Positions 22,255 to 32,840 of a DNA stretch of 64,000 nt are shown here, one piece after another (within the stretch, counting starts at the first letter, position 1; each line of letters opens with the position of its first letter). The position numbers and the translations under genes are program-made. The stretch is from Clusia tigrina. Lineage: Eukaryota; Arthropoda; Insecta; Diptera; Clusiidae. The notes below the pieces were generated by a model. It saw nothing but the letters and a program-made list of their open reading frames with translations. It was not told where the DNA came from and did not search any database. Where the stretch lies: assembly GCA_920105625.2 (NCBI GenBank), contig OV050032.1, positions 203,760,758-203,824,757 on the forward strand. Reading direction: 5' to 3'.

Positions 22255-23600
22255 TAAAGAACCAACAAGGAGCCATAAAAGAACCACAAAGGCGCTATCA
22301 AGGAACCCTCCTCAGAATAGGCACAACCAAGGGACCAACAAGGTACCTTCGAGGAACCATCAAAGAAACACAAAGGCACTATCAAGGAACCCTCCTCAGA
22401 ATAGGCATAACCAAGGGACCAACAAGGTACCTTCAAGGAACCATCAAAGAACCATCAAAGAACCATAAGGGCACTATCAAGGAACCCTCCTCAGAATAGG
22501 ACCACCAAGGCACCAAAAGGGTATCGTCAGGCAACCATCAAAGAACCATCAGAGAACCACAAAGAACCACAAGGCACTATCAAGGAACCTTCCTCAGAAT
22601 AGGCACAACCAAGGGACCACCATGAAACCATCAAGGTACCGTCAATGAACCATCAAATAACCAACAAAGAACCATCAAAGAACCATCAAAGAACCACAAA
22701 GAACCACAAAGAAACACAAAGGCACTATCAAGGAACCCTCCTCAGAATAGGCACAACCAAGGGACCAACAAGGTACCTTCAAGGAACCATCAAAGAACCA
22801 TCAAAGAACCACAAAGGACTATCAAGGAACCCTCCTCAGAATAGGCATAACCAAGGGACCAACAAGGTACCTTCAAGGAACCATCAAAGAACCATCAAAG
22901 AACCATAAGGGCACTATCAAGGAACCCTCCTCAGAATAGGCACAACCAAGGCACCAAAAGGGTACCGTCAGGCAACCATCAAAGAACCATCAGAGAACCA
23001 CAAAGAACCACAAGGCACTATCAAGGAACCTTCCTCAGAATAGGCACAACCAAGGGACCACCATGAAACCATCAAGGTACCGTCAATGAACCATCAAATA
23101 ACCAACAAAGAACCATCAAAGAACCATCAAAGAACCACAAAGAACCACAAAGAAACACAAAGGCACTATCAAGGAACCCTTCTCAGAATAGGCACAACCA
23201 AGGGACCAACAAGGTACCTTCAAGGAACCATCAAAGAACCATCAAAGAACCACAAAGGACTATCAAGGAACCCTCCTCAGAATAGGCATAACCAAGGGAC
23301 CAACAAGGTACCTTCAAGGAACCATCAAAGAACCATCAAAGAACCATAAGGGCACTATCAAGGAACCCTCCTCAGAATAGGCACAACCAAGGCACCAAAA
23401 GGGTACCGTCAAGTAACCATCAAAGAACCATCAAAGAACACTATCAAGGAACTCTCCTCAGAATAGACAGCACCAAGGAACCACCAAGCAACCACAAAGG
23501 CCCTCTCCAGAATAGGCACTACAAAGGAACCACCATGGGACCATCAACGAACCACAAAGGCACCATCAAGGAACCACCAAGGAGCCCTGCACAGAATTTG
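22255..23600 (+). repeat. AACCATCAAAG minisatellite with 441-bp higher-order repeat
   Basis: Short words (AACCATCAAAGAACCA, GGCACTATCAAGGAACC, CTCAGAATAGGCACAACC, AAGGGACCAACAAGGTACC) are combined into cassettes of about 90-150 bases. The order of cassettes repeats with a 441-base period: segments at about 22640 and 23081 are nearly identical (one C/T change noticed at about 23180), and the 87-codon frames at 22645-22908 and 23086-23349 encode the same peptide. 441 is divisible by three, which explains the repeated ORF. The right edge decays into diverged cassettes from 23420. Confidence 0.9.
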
Positions 23601-23855
23601 CCTATTTAGAGGATCCACTGAGTACCTGCAAGTTGATAATAGGGTCGCCAACGCCGCTTGGGCAGCCTCAGAGGCGGTCAAGATAGCTCAAGAGATGCTG
23701 CCCAAAATTTTGCGAATCCAAAACCTTGGAAATAACCAGCTAAAATTATAAATATTGCTTGTGACAGAAAGGATTATAAATCCTCAATAGTTGCCAGGAT
23801 ATGACCCTTTGCTTACAAAATGCCCCAGCCATGCTAACGACGGTCAGGCAGCAAC
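23601..23855. other. Unique sequence right of the array
   Basis: No repeat or gene seen. Confidence 0.3.
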
Positions 23856-23859
23856 GTTG

Positions 23860-24030
23860 CAACAGTGTTCTTTAAAGTCCCCTCTTCTCTTTCAGTGTCC
23901 TCTTCTGTTTTCGTGCCTCCTCTTCTCTTTCAGTGTCCTCTACTCTCTTTTTTAGTGCCCCCTCTTCTCTTTCAGTGTCCTCTACTCTTTTTTAGTGCCC
24001 CCTCTTCCTTTTTAGTGCCCCCTCTTTCAG
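23860..24030. repeat. TCTTCTCTTTCAGTGTCCTC minisatellite
   Basis: About six imperfect units of CCCCTCTTCTCTTTCAGTGT or CCTCTACTCTTTTTTAGTGC follow one another with a 24-28-base period. Each resembles a polypyrimidine tract with an AG (TTTCAG|TG), so the block is a run of splice-acceptor-like sites, but no exon follows. Confidence 0.75.
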
Positions 24031-26449
24031 TACGACCCAGTGTTCAAATAAGAGTTGTTACGAAAATTAGTTTCTTCTGTTTGTTTGATCAACGGATTGC
24101 GTCAAGTAAATTTAGTATAGTACTCATTGGAATCCAATGAAAAGTATCGACACAGTACTCAATGGAAATATCGTATGACAATAATTACTGGGCTGTGATT
24201 CATCTGTTGATATCTGCAGCTTTTCTGTTCTTCCACCAAAACACTGGTTACATACAGGACAGATACAGGACAATTTGATCCCAATTTATAGTAGCATGAT
24301 TGGATGATGCATTTGCGATTAAGGGGAGATCGCATTTTGCATACTGGATCAACTGAACTGGGATGTCGGGATAAGTCCAACTCCATTGCATAAGCTTGTC
24401 ATATATTTACCTTTGACTAGTGCGCTTTCGTGCGAGTTCCTAGCAAGTGTCTTCCCGGCTCAAATACAGACGCAACTCGGAATAGTTGCGACCCGAAAGC
24501 AGCTCTGCTCATATAACTTAATAGCCAGATAACTGGTTGGAGTTTTTTTACGACAATAGCGCTTCAATTAGAATGGGTTCATTACATTTTTTCGGCAGCA
24601 GGTTATTCAGGTAGGATTATGGGAAGTTTGGGTAAATTGTGTCTTCCAACAGGCTACATTCACTTTTCTTTGTAAGCAGCGCAGAGATTTCATCCAATTT
24701 ACTTTCTTCTGCTATGCATTTCTCTCTGCTTAACTCAAGCAACTGAATGGCTGCTTGGCTGGCTCACTGGCTGGCTGGCTGGCAGACCAGTCTTTTTTTC
24801 ATTTCAACCTTCAAAATGTCAGTTTAACGAATGAACCCATTAACCTATTTTAAGCCAAATATTTTTTTATGACCATCAAACGAACACCAACAGCCCAGCC
24901 CTGCTCTGCTCTGCTCTGCTGCCGGCTTCTTATATAATCTTGAGAAACTGAAAGAAGGAAAGTGTGTGTTAGTGTGGATGTGTGTGCATGTGTGTGTACA
25001 TGTGTGTGCATGTGTGTGTGTGTGATACTTAAAGTGTGTTTGTATGCAGAGTACGTATGCGCTCAGAGACAAGTGGTACCATGGGAAGAACAAGAATTCG
25101 TAAACTATGCGGGGCATATGACTAAACAGAGCAACAACAACAATAACAACAACAACAACCAACAACAATAACACATTTATTTCATAATAATTCGTGGTTC
25201 CAAACAGGAAAGAAAGCAACGCTTCCACTGTTGCACGAGAAATGTCAAAAAACTCACTCGCCGCTGTGGTTGTTGGTGTTGTTGGAGTTGTTGTACAACA
25301 ACCACAATGGAAATTATGTTGTATTTGTGTTGTTGTTGTTGTTGTTGTTGCATTTGTCATGCAACTGTGCAACGGTTACAAATTTTGTATCGCATGTGAG
25401 CGTGGCATTGTTGTTGGTTTGTACGGTTTAGGGCCGCGTCGTAGGCATTTACTCCACACTTTGCACCACCACGGAATGACTCTTAATTTCAAAATCAGCC
25501 TAACCCGAAAATAATCAAGACAACTCCGTCAGAAAGTACCACCACAACGCAATAGGAAGACAGCAGATATGCTAGTTAGTGTGCTAATGTTGTTATTTAT
25601 TGAAAGAAGGCAGTAAAAATTCCCCAAAAAAAGGCAATAAAGAAGGAGAGAAAAAAGAAAAGTTACTGGGCGACTTTCTGTTTCTGCTTGATAATCAGAA
25701 TATCCACAGACACAGATACACACCGTCACACTCACCTACCCACACCCACAGACTTATTCTTACCGCACGTATATTAAATCACCAGCTAAGTTGTAATTTT
25801 GGACGCATGTCTTCTGACTCTGCCCGGAGCCCGACGCCCGCCGCCCGTAGCCAAAGTCTGAGTCTGAGCCCTCCTCTGTCCACAATTTTGGGTGCGCTTT
25901 AATTTGAGAATTTTTTCTTATTTTCTTTTAATAAAGTCAATAAAATTCTTTGCTGTTGTTTGTTTGCTGCTGGTGTGGTTGGGTTATTTTTTATTTATTC
26001 ATGAGCAGCGCATGCGCAAATGAATTATTCAAACCTCATTTTTCGTGTTGACTGTTGTTGACTTGGAAATGAAAGAAAGAAAGGAAATAAATACAAGAAA
26101 AAAAATAAAGAAAGAAAGAAAGAAAGAAAGAAAATAAGGAAAAAATCAGGAATAGTCTGCGGCAGAGCCCAGAAGAATGGTCTTTAATTCGAAACGAATT
26201 GAAAAGAAGATTAAATAAACATTATTTAATGAAGATATGCATCAATTTTGAAACAAACATTAGAAACAGCGATCCCGCTTTATTCTAAGACAAATTGTAT
26301 TTTCCTTCGGCCATTTGGAGCCTAGTCATCTACAGCTACGTACACCTTTTCCAAACTGACCTGCTTCAAGCGATCATCTGCTGAATTCCTGCCAGTGTCT
26401 CCTCGCTCCCTACGATTTGGTCAAACATCCCAGCTTAGATAAAATATAA
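24031..26449. other. Non-coding DNA with TG, CAA/TTG and GAAA tracts
   Basis: TG/CATGTG repeats (24962-25025), AACAAC (25122-25160), GTTGTT (25264-25350) and AAAG (26100-26140) are simple repeats. Minus-strand frames at 24845-25372 translate these. No gene recognised. Confidence 0.5.
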
Positions 26450-27430
26450 AATTTTTTATAAATAAGCAAATTTACTCAATCATCAATACTGATCAATCAT
26501 CAATACTAATAATATTACTAAAATATAAAATTATTATTATATATAATTAAAACATCAATACTACGCAATCATCAATACTGCTCAATCATCAATTCTATTC
26601 AAGCATCTTTATTACGCAATTATCAATGCCAATAATATTACTAAAATATACAATTTTGTATAAATATACAAATTTATTATATCTTATTTGAATTATCAAT
26701 ACTACTCAATCAGCAATTCTACTCAATCACCATTTTCTACTCAATACCAATAATATTACTAAAATATAATTTTTTTATATAATAAACCATTACTACTCAA
26801 TCATCAATTCTATTCAATCACTATTACTATCGAATCATTAATATCAATAATATTACTAAAATATAAAATTATTATTCTATTCTACTTAAATCATCAACAC
26901 TGCTCAATCATCAATAATATTCAAGCATCTTTATTACCCAATCATCAATGCCAATAATATTACTAAAATATACAATTTTGTATAAATATGTACATACAAA
27001 TTTATTATATCTTATTTGAATTATCAATACTACTCAATCAGCAATTCTACTCAATCACAATTACTACTCAATCATCAATTCTACTCAATCACCATTACTA
27101 CTAATCAATAATTTTACTAAAATATAAAATTATTATTATATCTTATTTAAATCATCAATTCTACTCAATCATCAATACCAAATATATTTATGTCTTAATT
27201 GAATCTTCAATATTACTCAATCATCAATCCTATTAAATGATCAATTCTACTCAATCATCAATAACAATAATATTACTAAAATATAAATTTGTTTATAAAT
27301 ATACAACTTTATTTTATCTTATTTGAATCATAAATTCAACCAAATCATTAGTACTGATCAATCATCAATACTGCTCCATCATCAATACTGTTCAATCATC
27401 AATATTACTCCATTAATTATATATTGATCA
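26450..27430 (-). repeat. 17-bp minisatellite (AATCATCAATACTACTC) with ~322-bp higher-order period
   Basis: The 17-base unit AATCATCAATACTACTC, with variants such as AATTCTACTC, recurs through the block. It alternates with an AT-rich spacer AATAATATTACTAAAATATA. A long segment beginning GCCAATAATATTACTAAAAT is found at 26628 and again at 26950, 322 bases apart, so there is a higher-order repeat. The 17-base unit is the exact reverse complement of the unit in the array at 48.66-49.68 kb; I assign minus strand by reference to that array. Confidence 0.88.
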
Positions 27431-30089
27431 GAATTACCATAATTTATATTATATTGAACTCATCTTTAGACACACCTTAACATTAAAATCAGGCAGTCGA
27501 AGGAGTAGTAAGTCGCTTAGTGAGCCCATTTCGTTTAATTATTATTAAATACCTGAGAAATAATAACTTAATTATTATGTTGCAATGAAAAGGCAGCACT
27601 AGCTGCCAGGACCTACAGCTCGTCCTTCGTTTATACTTTAATTAATTACATTATAACTCATGGTAAATAAATAAATAAATAAAATTCGACCACGTTCAAG
27701 TTCATCGTCAGAGGGTCATCGTATGATAACTTCAATTCCCCTAGTCTTCTAGTTCTCTAGTCTTCTAGTCCCCTAGTCTTCTAGTCCCCTAGTTTTCTAG
27801 TTCCCTTCCAAGCCCACATGTGTACACAAAAGTCCTTTCTAATCCTTCAACAAAATAAAACAGATTTAATAGAGAAGTTGGTTGCTGGCAATGAAAGGAA
27901 GCACCAAACTATGTTGACAATCCTCCTCTTTGTTACCGGATTCCTTGAGCAACTCCTCAAATATTTCTTTTTTTATTCTATCAGTTCAGTAGTTTTTTAT
28001 TCTATATATTCTAGTGCTCAACCCCCAACCCCTTGCAGGCATAAACAATCATGGAGCAAGGTATAAGAATAATAATATTCTATATATTATTTATTATAGT
28101 ATATTCCTGGTTCCTTATAAGACCGATACTATGCTTGATGACGCTACAGCGATCTCATTTGGCCAGTTGCCCCGCCCCACATTATCTGGTTGAGTTTGAC
28201 TGCTGCATTCTCCTGTTTCCTGTTTCCTTTCGAAGCAATGTAAATAATTCTTTCTTAGAAGTTCTCATTGAACTTGGTCCACTTTTGCCGCTATAATAGG
28301 TGAAACTATTATTAAGTCTTCCCAAAGAAACAATAAAATAGACGAAATAGTTTCTACATCGTTTCTAAAAATCGTTTTATATACATACATATGTAACTAA
28401 ATTAAGGTCAGCTTTCCAGCCCTACCAGAACCATCCAAGCAGAGAAATTACCACAGGGGCAAAGAAGATTGCCGCTACTTCAGTCATTCGAACATGCTCA
28501 CCTTTTTACTCAACAGGTACGCACCGAAACACACACACACACACACACGCAAGCAAACAAACAAACAAACAAGAACATACACACACACAGCCACTTAAAC
28601 ATATGCATGTCTAAGCATGGCCAACTAATTACCTGGTAGACTGCTCACAGAAAGAAAAGATGTGCCTGTGATATGGGTCAAAATTAACCCCAACATATTC
28701 AACGGGACAAACTTACCACTAATATATGCCACAGGACACCCCGACAATCTGCCAAAATCATGGCGATATATTTATCAGGTGCAAGCAAGCATATTAACTC
28801 CATAAATGGACGCAAATCATGGACTGTCCGATGTATATTGAGACCCAGTTCGTTTAGAAAGAAGCAATTTCGAGACCATTCCAATTAAGTTGTTCGAGAG
28901 TATTTGCTTCGATTTTGAAACATAGTCTGAAAAATTTTGATAAGCGGGTGTTTATCTACTGAATATATTGCCGTGGATCAGGTGGACACCCCTATTATTC
29001 TATTTGATTTTGCTTCCCTTTCTAAAACACGCAACTCTCCACGTATGCCTCTTCTACCTGGTAATAATTTGGCTAGAAAGTTAACTAATCACTCTTTCTC
29101 AGTTCACTTGCACGCGTAATTTCTCAAAAAGAACCAAACCACAAGAACAACAAGAACAACAACAATAACAACTACAATGGCACCAACAATGGCAACAACA
29201 ACAAGAACAATATTTGAAATTCAAATTTTTGGGCATGTTAGAATTTTTTCGAAGTTCAAGGTCAGTAAACTTGCCGCGCACACACACACACACACACAAG
29301 TATATACACACACTCGCTACTCACTCACTGCCACGCATATGAAGAACAAATATAGTTAGCAGCGAAAGAAAGCGGGAAGGGGGGGGAGGGGCCAGCGAAG
29401 AACGCACTTTGGAACGCATAAACAAAATTTGTCTGTGTTCTCGACCAGATTTTTGTGGATTTTGGTTTTGTTTTTGTTCTTCTTAATCGGTGAAATGTAC
29501 GCACACAAAAATGGAAACCAACAACAAACAAAAATACATCACACACACGCACACATGTATAGACAAAAAAAACACACACACTCTTATAGATTCCATAGAC
29601 ATTTATTTCTAAGCATATTAGAATTAGAATGATTTTGTTTAGAAATGGAAAATAATGGTGAAAGGGAATGAGAGAGCACAGGAAAATATCATAAAACGGA
29701 AACAGTGCACTGCGTTCGTTAGTGTGAAGTTAATGCCACACCCCATCCCCAACACAATGAGTTGAGTTGGCGGGTGTCAATAACTGCTCCCGTTTGAGTG
29801 TGTTGATGAAATGTTCCCTGAAATGAAATCAGGAGTTTTTTGGAGGCTAATTCACTTGTTTAATGGGAAAAATTAGATAGTTTTCTATTTGGTGTATTGG
29901 AAACCGTGTTCATAACGTACTCAGACCGTATTCATATCAAAAACATTGTTTTCTATTTGTTGTGTTGGAAACCGTGTTCATACCGTATTATATTAGCACC
30001 TCATTTATATTTTTAATTGAACCACAGAACAGTGGAGGAGGCTCTCCTTTATTCTATTTTTTCTATTAGTATTCATACCATATTCATAA
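27431..30089. other. Non-coding DNA; CTAGTCTTCTAGTCCC repeats and CA/CAA tracts
   Basis: A short CTAGT(C/T)TTCTAGT(C/T)CC repeat occupies 27738-27806. CA tracts occur at 28522-28550 and 29278-29300, and AACAAC at 29140-29210. Plus-strand frames at 27818-28066 and 28051-28296 show no recognisable domain. No gene recognised. Confidence 0.45.
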
Positions 30090-30740
30090 CACATTCCTAT
30101 CATAATGACAACATGTTTAAGCCATATTCATACCTTATTCATACCATATTCATACCACATTCATGCCGTATTTATACCGTATTCATACTATTTCCATGCC
30201 GTATTCATACTATTTCCATGCGTATTCATACCGTATTCATACCGTATTCCATTCGTATTCATACCATATTCATGCCGTATTCATAACGTATTCATACCAT
30301 ATTCATACCGTATTCATACCAAAATCATGACGTATTCATACCACATTCATACAGTAGTCTTACCATGTTTATACTATATTCATACCATATTCATACCGTA
30401 TTCATACTATATTCCTTCCATATTCATACCATAATCATGACGTATTCATACCACATTCATACCGTACCCATCCTATATTCATGCCGTATTCATACTTTAA
30501 TCATACCGTATTCATACCTTATTTATATCGTATTCATACTATCTTCATGCCGTATTCAAACCGTATTCATACCTCATTCATGCCGTATTCATACCTTAAG
30601 CATACCGTATTCATACCGTATTCCATTCGTATTCATACCACATTCATACCATATTCAATTCGTATTCATACCATATTCATACCGTCTTCACACCGTATTC
30701 AAACCATAACCTTTCCATATTCAGAACCGTATTTATACTG
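30090..30740 (-). repeat. 11-bp minisatellite (TTCATACCGTA / TTCATACCATA)
   Basis: About 55 units of 11 bases, mostly TTCATACCGTA or TTCATACCATA, with variants such as TTCATGCCGTA. Eleven is not divisible by three, so each frame cycles through all three phases every 33 bases. The unit contains no stop in any phase on the plus strand, hence several overlapping Ile/Tyr/His/Ser-rich frames. Read on the minus strand the core is GGTATGAATA, similar to the cores at 43 and 60 kb. Confidence 0.9.
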
Positions 30741-31835
30741 AAAAGCGAACAACCTAACAGAAGAGGATGCCGTGCTTTATACTTTTACGTCTCTTATTTA
30801 TTCTTGGCGCCTCCCACGCCGCTTTATAGTATCTCGCATGATGGCTGAAGATGTCAACTCGCAGGAGTAGAACGTAAATGGTCAAATATTCCCTTTTCGC
30901 AGGCTTGGATTGTCATCCAACGCTGCTGGTACAAACTGTGCATATGTACATATGTATTCATGGAATATGGAGGAGTATGCCAAATGTGTGTGACTAGGAG
31001 GAGAGTAGCACAGCTGGGCAACAGTTGCCTGCCTGCCTGCCTGCCTGCACATCACATTTCATTCATTTATGCTGAGTGGAAAATTTCCTTTCCATAGTCA
31101 GCCGATAAGATTACAGTTTGAGTAAGGTCATGTACTAAAATCAGCTTGTACCATCATCGTTCTAGCGTCTACACTCGACAGCGGTCTCCCAGGCGCATTC
31201 CCGTTTTGTTCTGGGTTATCAATTGAGAAGCGTTACGAGTGATGTTGAATGGGTTTTGTTTTTCTTCTGTAGTGATTCCGATTAATTATTGTGTGTGCGT
31301 ATTAGACCAGCCTCATTGCTGCGTGAGCAACACAGAGACTTCGCTGCTAAACGTATTCTTCATTCGTATTCTGATTTTTAGGAACTTTTAGGAACCAAGA
31401 TTCAAGACTTGTTGTCCGAAGCAGTAAATTCGTTCATAGTTTCACTTTTTTCCCTACTTTCTTCCCACATTTTGTGGGAGAGTTGCTTGATCAAAGCCAG
31501 AATTCAGGTCGTGTTTTTAGATACTTTATGAAGACCACTCTAATAGGGTGGGCACTAATTCATCAAATCCATTTGGAAGATCACCTGGTCATATGGTGAT
31601 CATATCCAACAACTTCTAAACTGTCCCAAAGTACCCTGAAACCCACACATACCTAAATTCTTTATAAAGATTGATTGACTAGGGCAAAAAATAATCAAAT
31701 TGTCTTTGAAAGACTGCACTGCGACGGAACTGTGCAATTGGGGCGTAATGACTTTTCGAATTGGTAAAAGTTGCATAAATGAAAAGAATGATGAAAAACA
31801 CGATATTCATAAAACACGAACTTCAATTACTCAAT
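30741..31835. other. Unique non-coding DNA
   Basis: A CTGC(C) tract (TGCCTGCCTGCC) lies at 31026-31047. No gene seen. Confidence 0.45.
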
Positions 31836-31839
31836 TTTG

Positions 31840-31990
31840 AGTATATTTGAGTGTTTCGTGTGTATTCGAGTGTTTGAGTGTATCGAGTGGATTTGAATGT
31901 TTGAGTGTATCGAGGGGATTTGAATGTTTTGAGAGTGTTTCGAGTGGATTTGAAAGTTTTGAGAGTGTTGAGTGTTTCGAGTGGTTTTTT
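31840..31990. repeat. GAGTGTTT/ATCGAGTGGATTTGAATGTT repeats
   Basis: Five or six imperfect units around TTTGAGTGTATCGAGTGGAT and TTTGAATGTTTTGAGAGTGT run in tandem with 28-34-base spacing. Confidence 0.8.
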
Positions 31991-32077
31991 TAGTGTAACA
32001 GTACCAGGCCGATAACGCCCATTTTGTTACCATATATTTTCCTTCAAATTATTTATATATTTATGATTGCTGGCAAG

Positions 32078-32205
32078 ACGACAAATCTATGCTTGCAAGG
32101 AAACCAATCGCTGTGCTTGCAAGGAAATCAATCACTGTGCTTGTAAGGACACGAATCAATGTGCTTGTAAGGACACGAATCACTGTGCTTGTAAGGAGAT
32201 GAATC
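32078..32205. repeat. ~26-bp repeat (TGTGCTTGTAAGGACACGAA)
   Basis: Five units of TCACTGTGCTTGTAAGGACA or variants with GCAAGGAAATCAA run in tandem. Copies are 80-95 percent alike by eye. Confidence 0.8.
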
Positions 32206-32585
32206 ACAGAGCATCTTAACCTTACTTTACTATTGAGTACAGTGATGTCACCGGATTGCGGCTTTCTGTCCCTGCCACTTGGTTATTTATCTCCCTAACT
32301 TCGTATCCAGACTTACTTGGCTAATTTGATCAGTGTTCCAGGCCTATTTCTTATATCCAATATAAAATTGAGGGTGGGCATTTATATTGCAGTCGAATTA
32401 AAATGAAATTAGGGCTGCGTTAGAATTAGGGCTAATCTATAAATGTAGCTCTGACGTTAGCTCCCAATCCCCTGGGTCGTTCTTTGGAGTTTTTCGTGTA
32501 CATTCCTTGAATTGGAAGGACTTGTGTCAAAATGTAGGGCTCTGTTTTCTACGCTGATTCAAGGAAATTTGTCCATTAATATCAT
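32206..32585. other. Unique non-coding DNA
   Basis: Nothing recognised. Confidence 0.35.
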
Positions 32586-32840
32586 TATTACTGAGCCGTG
32601 CGTATCCTTGCTCTTTCAAGTCCTGCCATTCCCTCATGACCCCCCAGTTTTTCACGCCGTGTCATTATCTCAAGCCCTGTCATTCTCTCATGCCATGTCA
32701 TTCTCTCACGTCCTCTCATTCTCTCACGCCCTCCTAATTCTCTCACGATCTCCCCACTCATTGTTCTTTGTACACTATTTGTGATCTTTTTTCCTTTTTC
32801 ATATGAATCTGGACTGGACACTCCAAGAAACTACTCCCCT
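32586..32840. repeat. Short diverged copy of the 54-bp satellite with both flanks
   Basis: The block starts ATTACTGAGCCGTGCGTATC, contains a few diverged CTCATTCTCTCACG units, and ends in a tail TTGTTCTTTGTACACTATTT ... CATATGAATCTGGACTGGAC ... CTACTCCCCTG. The same head reappears at 32841 and the same tail at 35970-36046, so this is an ancestral or sister copy of the large array, without expansion. Confidence 0.8.

Noticed and set aside
22255..23600. CRISPR-like regular repeats
   Set aside because: The cassettes are tandem with variable, repeated spacers and the genome is eukaryotic; no cas genes.
24845..25372. 175-codon minus-strand frame
   Set aside because: Thr/His-rich runs arise from TTG and TG microsatellites.
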